A stretch of DNA of 11,184 nt from Paracoccaceae bacterium (GTDB lineage: Bacteria > Pseudomonadota > Alphaproteobacteria > Rhodobacterales > Rhodobacteraceae): NCBI GenBank assembly GCA_003500165.1, contig DNSZ01000163.1, positions 4,913-16,096 on the forward strand, written 5' to 3'. Each line of letters begins with the position of its first letter. Positions within the stretch are counted from its first letter, which is position 1. Shown here one piece after another: positions 7,065-11,184 of this stretch. The notes beneath the pieces are model-generated. The model searched no databases, was not told the origin of the DNA, and was given only the letters and a program-made list of their open reading frames with translations. The position numbers and the translations under genes were made by a program.

Positions 7065-8221
7065 TCCGGATCGGCGATCTTACCCTCGACACGGCCGACC
7101 CGACGACCCAGGCCGGGCTGGCCGCGGCGGCGGTCCTCATCGTCATCCTGCTGCTGGTCCTTGGCGGCTTCCTTGCCGCGCGCCGCGCGGCCCGGACGGC
7201 CGACGCGCTGACCGAGGGGCTGGCAGGCATGGGCCGCCAGGTTCGCGACCTCTCCGATGGCCAGCAGCGGCTGACCGGCGGGCTGCAGGGCGTGGCCGAA
7301 GCCCAGGCCGCCGCCCAGACCCAGACGCTTGCGCTGGTCGAGCGTCGGCTCGAAGAGGTCAGCCGCGCCATGGGCGACAGCCTGGCGGGCAGCGCGACGC
7401 GGACCGCGCGCTCGCTCGGCGCGTTGCAGGAACGGCTCGAAGCCATCGACCGGGCGCAATCGAATATCGAAAAACTGTCGGGCGATGTGCTGGGGCTGCA
7501 GGACATCCTGTCGAACAAGCAGACCCGGGGGGCGTTCGGCGAGATCCAGCTGCACGACATCGTGGCCCGCGCCCTGCCGCCCGACGCCTATGCCTTTCAG
7601 GCGACCCTGTCGAACGGCAAGCGCGCCGATTGCCTGATCCGGCTGCCCGATCCGCCCGGCCCGATCGCGATCGACGCGAAGTTTCCGCTGGAGCCCTACG
7701 AGGCGATCCGCGCCGCCGACAGCCCGGCTGCCGCGACCGAGGCCGCGCGCCAGATGCGCGCCGCGATCCGCAGCCATATCCGCGCCATTGCCGAGAAATA
7801 CATCGTCGAGGGCGAGACCGCCGACGGCGCGCTGATGTTCGTGCCGTCGGAAGCCGTCTATGCCGAGCTGCACGCCAATTTCTCCGAACAGGTCCGCGAA
7901 GGCTTCGCGGCGCGGGTCTGGATCGTTTCGCCGACGACCTGCATGGCGACGCTCAACACCCTGCGCGCGGTGTTGAAGGACGCCCAGATGCGGGCGCAGG
8001 CGGGTGCGATACGCCGCGAATTGGGACTGCTGCACAAGGATGTGGGCCGGCTGGTGGAGCGGGTGGGCAATCTCGACCGGCATTTCGGCCAGGCCCAGCA
8101 GGATATCGAGGCCATCAAGGTCTCGGCCGGCAAGGCCGGCAGCCGGGCCGGGCGGCTCGAGAGCTTCGAGTTCGAGGAAGCCGCGCCCGATATGGTCGCG
8201 CTGCCGGGCGGGAAGCCTTGA
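7061..8221 (+). CDS. rmuC: DNA recombination protein RmuC
   Basis: RmuC is a membrane-anchored, nuclease-like protein that in E. coli limits inversions at short inverted repeats; its biochemistry is poorly known. The 386-residue protein has one N-terminal membrane helix (about residues 20-40) followed by basic RRAAR, so the body should be cytoplasmic. An Ala/Gln/Glu-rich coiled-coil region covers about residues 45-150. The core domain follows: RGAFGEIQL (E161), GKRADCLIRLP (D190) and IAIDAKFPLE (D205, K207), which fit a PD-(D/E)xK-type site, then ALMFVPSEAVYAEL and WIVSPTTCMATLNTLRAV, both highly typical of RmuC. A second short helical segment at about 318-355 precedes a divergent tail. Its ATG overlaps the mutL TGA (ATGA), suggesting translational coupling to mismatch repair. 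E. coli rmuC is not beside mutL, so the pairing is a feature of this lineage or neighbourhood. Confidence 0.95.
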   Translation: MIRIGDLTLDTADPTTQAGLAAAAVLIVILLLVLGGFLAARRAARTADALTEGLAGMGRQVRDLSDGQQRLTGGLQGVAEAQAAAQTQTLALVERRLEEVSRAMGDSLAGSATRTARSLGALQERLEAIDRAQSNIEKLSGDVLGLQDILSNKQTRGAFGEIQLHDIVARALPPDAYAFQATLSNGKRADCLIRLPDPPGPIAIDAKFPLEPYEAIRAADSPAAATEAARQMRAAIRSHIRAIAEKYIVEGETADGALMFVPSEAVYAELHANFSEQVREGFAARVWIVSPTTCMATLNTLRAVLKDAQMRAQAGAIRRELGLLHKDVGRLVERVGNLDRHFGQAQQDIEAIKVSAGKAGSRAGRLESFEFEEAAPDMVALPGGKP

Positions 8222-8251
8222 ACCGACGGTCCTGCTCGATGACCGCCCGGA
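8222..8251. other. 30-base tail-to-tail gap between rmuC and gltS
   Basis: The rmuC stop and the gltS stop face each other across 30 bases. CGGTC (8227-8231) and GACCG (8241-8245) could make a 5-bp stem with a 9-base loop, but no T run follows on either strand, so I do not call a terminator. Transcripts from both sides probably overlap or end by Rho. Confidence 0.35.
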
Positions 8252-9466
8252 TCAGATCGACAGGAATAGCTGGATCGCCACGGAATTGACGAGATCGGCG
8301 AAGAAGGCGGAAATCAGCGGCAGGATGACAAAGGCCATCGGCGCCGGCCCATGGCGTTTGGTCACCGCCGTCATGTTGGCGATCGCGGTCGGTGTCGCAC
8401 CCATGGCAAAGCCGCCGAAGCCGGCCGCCAGCACCGCCGCGGTATAGTCGCGGCCCAGCAGGCGGAACAGCACGCCGATGCAGAACAGCACCGCCAGAAC
8501 GGTCTGCAGCGCAAGCGTGGTCGCCAGCAGCAGGCCCGACCCGGCCAGCGTCCACAGCTGCAACGACATCAGCGACATCGCCAGAAAGGTGCCAAGCGCA
8601 AAATCCGATACCACCGCCAGCGTCGGGGTTCTTCGAACCTGCCGGACCCGCGGCAGGATCAGCGGGACCAGATTGCTCAGCACGATACCCGTCAGCAGGC
8701 AGGGCACGAAATCGGGCAGGCCAAGCCCGAAAAGCGCCTCGATTGCGCCGCCCAGGCCAAGGCCAAGGCCGATGGTGACATGCAGCCACAGCATGACCCG
8801 CATCAGCGTCACATGGGTGATGCCGGGGGAGGCTTCGGCGTCATAGCCAACCCCGACCGTCGGCCCGGCCTCCGGCTGATCGGGTGTCAACCGGTTGTGC
8901 GCGATCAGGTATCTTGCCATCGGCCCGCCGATCAGCGCCGCGCAGACCAGGCCCAGCGTGGCCATGGCGATGCCGAGTTCCTCGACCCCGGGCGCGCCCG
9001 TGATCTCGGCGATGCGCGGCGCCCAGGCGATCACCGTGCCATGCCCGCCGATCAGCGCCGCCGAGCCCAGCAGAACCGAAAACTCGGAAGGTTGCCCGAA
9101 CAGGGTCGCGGCCACCAGACCGACGCCGTTCTGCAACAGAACATAGACGATGGTCAGAGCCAGCAGGATGGCCAGCGGCCGGCCACCCCGCATCAGATCG
9201 GCGATGCGCGCGTTGAGCCCGATGCCGGAGAAGAAGACCAGGAGGAAGTAGTCGCGCGCCGCAAGGTCGAAGCCGATCTTGATCCCGCTCAGCTGGAATA
9301 TCGCCATCGTCGCGAGCGCCACCAGCACCCCGCCCGAGACCGGCTCGGGGATGTTGAAATCGCGCAGCAGCGCGACCCGGCGGGTCAGTTGCACCCCAAG
9401 CAGATAGACGACGAAGGCGAAGGTCGTCGATTCGAAGGCGCCGATGGTCAGCACGGCGTTGTCCAT
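8252..9466 (-). CDS. gltS: Sodium/glutamate symporter GltS
   Basis: GltS is an inner-membrane Na+-coupled glutamate importer of the ESS family. The 404 residues match the usual ~400 (E. coli 401). About ten or more hydrophobic segments are visible, arranged as two homologous halves. Family signatures are IPEPVSGGVL (about 39-48), GGHGTVIAW (140-148, first pore-loop region) and GFGGFAMGATPTAIANM (349-365, second pore-loop region). A charged cytoplasmic loop at about 190-215 separates the halves. The start is ATG at 9466, preceded by GGGGGAG. It sits 11 bases downstream of batD on the same strand, so it is probably expressed with the Bat genes. That link is positional; no shared function is evident. 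Identification is firm; that glutamate is the true substrate is inferred from the family. Confidence 0.95.
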   Translation of the reverse strand: MDNAVLTIGAFESTTFAFVVYLLGVQLTRRVALLRDFNIPEPVSGGVLVALATMAIFQLSGIKIGFDLAARDYFLLVFFSGIGLNARIADLMRGGRPLAILLALTIVYVLLQNGVGLVAATLFGQPSEFSVLLGSAALIGGHGTVIAWAPRIAEITGAPGVEELGIAMATLGLVCAALIGGPMARYLIAHNRLTPDQPEAGPTVGVGYDAEASPGITHVTLMRVMLWLHVTIGLGLGLGGAIEALFGLGLPDFVPCLLTGIVLSNLVPLILPRVRQVRRTPTLAVVSDFALGTFLAMSLMSLQLWTLAGSGLLLATTLALQTVLAVLFCIGVLFRLLGRDYTAAVLAAGFGGFAMGATPTAIANMTAVTKRHGPAPMAFVILPLISAFFADLVNSVAIQLFLSI

Positions 9467-9468
9467 CT

Positions 9469-9475
9469 CTCCCCC
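9469..9475 (-). promoter_or_regulatory. Shine-Dalgarno site for gltS in the batD-gltS spacer
   Basis: On the minus strand GGGGGAG ends 2 bases before the gltS ATG and fills most of the 11 bases between the batD TGA and gltS. It gives gltS its own ribosome entry, and the gap leaves no room for a promoter of its own outside the batD coding sequence. Confidence 0.65.
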
Positions 9476-9477
9476 GA

Positions 9478-10722
9478 TCAGTGCCCCGGGTTCAGCGGCG
9501 GCAAGACGGCTGCAGGCGATCTGGCCCGCGCCCGGTGCCGCAGGGCGTTGAGCGTGCGGGCCAGTTGCCGCCAGCCGACCTCTTCATCGCCCTTGTGCGG
9601 CCCGAACCGGGCGGCGCCAAGGCTTGCCAGGGCCGCCGACAGGCGCGGGTCGCGGCGCGGATCGGCGCCGGGGACGCGCGCGGCCCAGCGGTCGAGCGCG
9701 GGCCGAAGTCCGCGATGGTCGCGGGTCTTCACCGCATGGCGAAGCCCGCGCCAGGCGTGTGGCTCCGAGGCCAGCCAGTCGGCGCGACGCCGCGCCGCCC
9801 AGCCGCGCAGCACCGGGGCCAGGCGGCGCAGCGCCAGCGCCAGCGGGACAAGCACCAGCAGGCCCAGCAGCACGGCACGGATGATGGCGCGCCAGTCGCG
9901 GGGTTCCGATCCTGCGGTGGCCGCCGGCGGACCCGCCACCGACACCGCGATCGCCGGCAGTTCGGCCCTCTCGACGGCGCCGGTCTGCAGGTTGAACCAG
10001 TCGAGCGTGACCGCCGGCGCCGCGCCCTTGCCGCCGCCCTCGGCGATCAGCGTCACCCGCTCGGTCCTTGTGCCGCGCACCACGCCGCGCTCCGATGTCT
10101 CGTCGATGACCGGCGAATCGGGATAGGCCCGCACCCCGTCGATGGCGTGCGGCGGCAGAAGCGGCGGCAGAAACATCGGCGACGTGCCGGTGATCGTTGC
10201 CGTCACCGTGCGAATCAGGCTGTCGCCCGGCGCCATGCCTTCGGCGGTTCCCGCAACGGTCTGTTCCAGTTGCAGCCCGTCGGCGGCGATGAACGGGTCG
10301 AGCCCCTCGGCCCCCCTTGGCACCACCCCGGTAAGGCCCAGCGGTTCGGTGCGCAGGGCCGTCTGCCGCGGTTCGTTGGTCTCGGGATCGGCCCAGGTGA
10401 CGCGGACCTCTTTCGCCGGCAGGTCGATGCGCCCGGGCAGCATCGGGGCGATCAGATAGCGGCGCGAGACACCGGACCATGTGGCGCCATCGATCCGCTC
10501 GCTGACGGGTCCGGTGGAGGCGACCCGCACCACGAGGTTGGGTGCGGCATAATCCGGCCAGACCGGCGGCTCGGGCAGGAAGGTCGGCACCAGGACCGTC
10601 ACACGCAGGTTCACCGATTGACCGGGGATCGCCTCGGCCCGGTCGAGATCGACGCGCAGCACCGGCTCCTGCGCCGCGGCCGGCAGGGCGAACAGCACAA
10701 GAAGGGCCAGCAGACGGATCAT
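9478..10722 (-). CDS. batD: BatD-like membrane protein
   Basis: This protein resembles BatD, a component of Bat (Bacteroides aerotolerance-type) loci found with MoxR ATPases and VWA proteins; its biochemical role is not established. The 414-residue protein has a signal peptide (residues 1-17, ALPAAA then QEP). A large periplasmic part follows, beta-rich in appearance and opening with the phrase VDLDRAEAIPGQSVNLRVTV, which resembles the first Ig-like repeat of BatD. One membrane helix lies at about 280-299, and a basic, helical cytoplasmic tail of about 115 residues ends the protein. The start is ATG at 10722, chosen over a longer upstream frame (to 10833) because it begins a clean signal peptide, overlaps the upstream stop by 4 bases and has GAAGGT 6 bases upstream. 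The neighbour is a TPR protein with the ending typical of the VWA/TPR Bat member, which supports the call. Family assignment is likely; function is inferred only. Confidence 0.8.
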   Translation of the reverse strand: MIRLLALLVLFALPAAAQEPVLRVDLDRAEAIPGQSVNLRVTVLVPTFLPEPPVWPDYAAPNLVVRVASTGPVSERIDGATWSGVSRRYLIAPMLPGRIDLPAKEVRVTWADPETNEPRQTALRTEPLGLTGVVPRGAEGLDPFIAADGLQLEQTVAGTAEGMAPGDSLIRTVTATITGTSPMFLPPLLPPHAIDGVRAYPDSPVIDETSERGVVRGTRTERVTLIAEGGGKGAAPAVTLDWFNLQTGAVERAELPAIAVSVAGPPAATAGSEPRDWRAIIRAVLLGLLVLVPLALALRRLAPVLRGWAARRRADWLASEPHAWRGLRHAVKTRDHRGLRPALDRWAARVPGADPRRDPRLSAALASLGAARFGPHKGDEEVGWRQLARTLNALRHRARARSPAAVLPPLNPGH

Positions 10723-11184
10723 TCGGCGACCTTCGTGTCTGCGTCGTCGGCTGCGGCCGGGCCCCGCGCGGCCTCCAGCGCGAAACGGCTGCGCAGGAAA
10801 TCGCCGGTGCGGGTATCGACGGTGTTCATCCACTGCTCGGCGGTCAGCATCCCGGCGCCGCCCTCCTCGGGCACCTCGATCTGCGTTTCGCTGCCGCGGT
10901 TTTCCTCGTTGTCGAAGGCCAGGTCGTCGGGGCGCAGATCGGGCTGTTCGCCGGTGTCGGATTGCTCGCGCAGATCCTCGGTAAAGGCGACGATCTCCCG
11001 GGCGACGGCGAGGTTCCGGGCCGCGCCGGGATACGCCGGATCGCGCGCCAGCGCGGTCTCGAAGGCGCGCACGCCGTCGCGATAGCCGCGCGACTTGATA
11101 TGCGCCATGCCCTGGATGAAGGCCGCCTGCGCCGTCTCCACCCGGTTCAGCACCTCGATCGATGCCTCGTACTGCCCCGCGCGG
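10719..11184 (-). CDS. C-terminal part of a TPR (probably VWA-TPR, BatB/BatC-like) protein, 5' end outside the window
   Basis: Only the last 154 residues are visible, and the frame runs open through the right edge. Residues around AAFIQGMAHIKSRGYRDGV and RAFETALARDPAYPGAARNLA form a clear TPR unit, with further helical sequence before it. An acidic, probably disordered stretch follows (EQPDLRPDDLAFDNEENRG), then the phrase TAEQWMNTVDTRTGDFLRSRF, which I associate with the C-terminus of VWA-plus-TPR proteins in proteobacterial Bat loci. The VWA domain itself would lie beyond the window, so that part is inference. A GTG at 11153 is not the real start, because TPR-like coding sequence continues upstream of it (YEASIEVLNRVE). 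The stop overlaps the batD start in ATGA, indicating coupled translation. The tail is probably in the cytoplasm or periplasm next to the membrane; this cannot be decided from the part seen. Confidence 0.8.
   Translation of the reverse strand, partial: RAGQYEASIEVLNRVETAQAAFIQGMAHIKSRGYRDGVRAFETALARDPAYPGAARNLAVAREIVAFTEDLREQSDTGEQPDLRPDDLAFDNEENRGSETQIEVPEEGGAGMLTAEQWMNTVDTRTGDFLRSRFALEAARGPAAADDADTKVAE
10729..10734 (-). promoter_or_regulatory. Shine-Dalgarno site for batD
   Basis: On the minus strand GAAGGT ends 6 bases before the ATG at 10722. It lies inside the 3' end of the upstream TPR gene and supports the short batD start over the longer open frame that extends to 10833. Confidence 0.55.

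Noticed and set aside
6593..8083. 496-codon minus-strand open frame opposite mutL and rmuC
   Set aside because: Spans the junction of two well-supported genes and shows no recognisable domain.
8227..8245. Inverted repeat CGGTC / GACCG as a bidirectional terminator
   Set aside because: The stem is only 5 bp with a 9-base loop and no T run on either side, which is too weak to call.
8351..10126. 591-codon plus-strand open frame across gltS and batD
   Set aside because: Gln/Arg/Asp-rich translation with no domain; it covers two supported genes on the other strand and has no Shine-Dalgarno or family signature.
9481..11085. 534-codon plus-strand open frame opposite batD and the TPR gene
   Set aside because: Antisense shadow of the same kind; the minus-strand genes have a signal peptide, TPRs and ATGA overlaps.
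1..11184. Mobile element, prophage, CRISPR, toxin-antitoxin or defence island
   Set aside because: No transposase, integrase, spaced repeats, tRNA or small toxin-like pair was seen. Composition is uniform and all genes are housekeeping or common accessory families.

Overview
The window is ordinary core chromosome from a high-GC alphaproteobacterium, most likely of the order Rhodobacterales (Rhodobacteraceae/Paracoccaceae). The evidence is the high GC content with G/C-biased third codon positions, a DUF3035-type lipoprotein (a family I know mainly from this group), the gene order purH-lspA-DUF3035-M16-M16-mutL, and a MutL with the endonuclease motif expected where MutH is absent. The genus cannot be read from the sequence. 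I see no tRNA, rRNA, CRISPR array, insertion sequence, prophage or attachment site, and almost every base is coding.

Left block, + strand, 1-8221. The 3' nine-tenths of purH (purine synthesis) is followed after 4 bases by lspA (signal peptidase II). Next come a small DUF3035 lipoprotein, two M16 zinc-peptidase-family proteins overlapping by 4 bases, then mutL and rmuC, also overlapping by 4 bases. The middle genes share an envelope theme: LspA matures lipoproteins, the next gene encodes a predicted lipoprotein, and the M16 pair is predicted to be exported. One M16 subunit keeps the zinc site and the other has lost it but keeps an Arg/Tyr pair, the pattern of an obligate heterodimer. The mutL-rmuC pair joins mismatch repair to a membrane-anchored nuclease-like protein of genome maintenance. 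The short gaps and overlaps suggest co-transcription, possibly with a separate start in the 80-base gap before mutL.

Right block, - strand, 8252-11184, read from the right edge leftwards. It holds the 3' end of a TPR-containing protein, probably the VWA/TPR member of a Bat (aerotolerance-type) locus, then batD overlapping it by 4 bases, then gltS (Na+/glutamate symporter) only 11 bases downstream of batD. The upstream Bat genes (MoxR ATPase, DUF58, VWA proteins) would be expected beyond the right edge. The two blocks converge at rmuC/gltS with 30 bases between their stop codons and no convincing terminator.

I found no credible new biological system. The points most worth a second look are the M16 catalytic/non-catalytic pair beside lspA and a lipoprotein, a perfect 16-base palindrome after the lipoprotein stop codon, the mutL-rmuC coupling, and gltS as the apparent last gene of a Bat operon.
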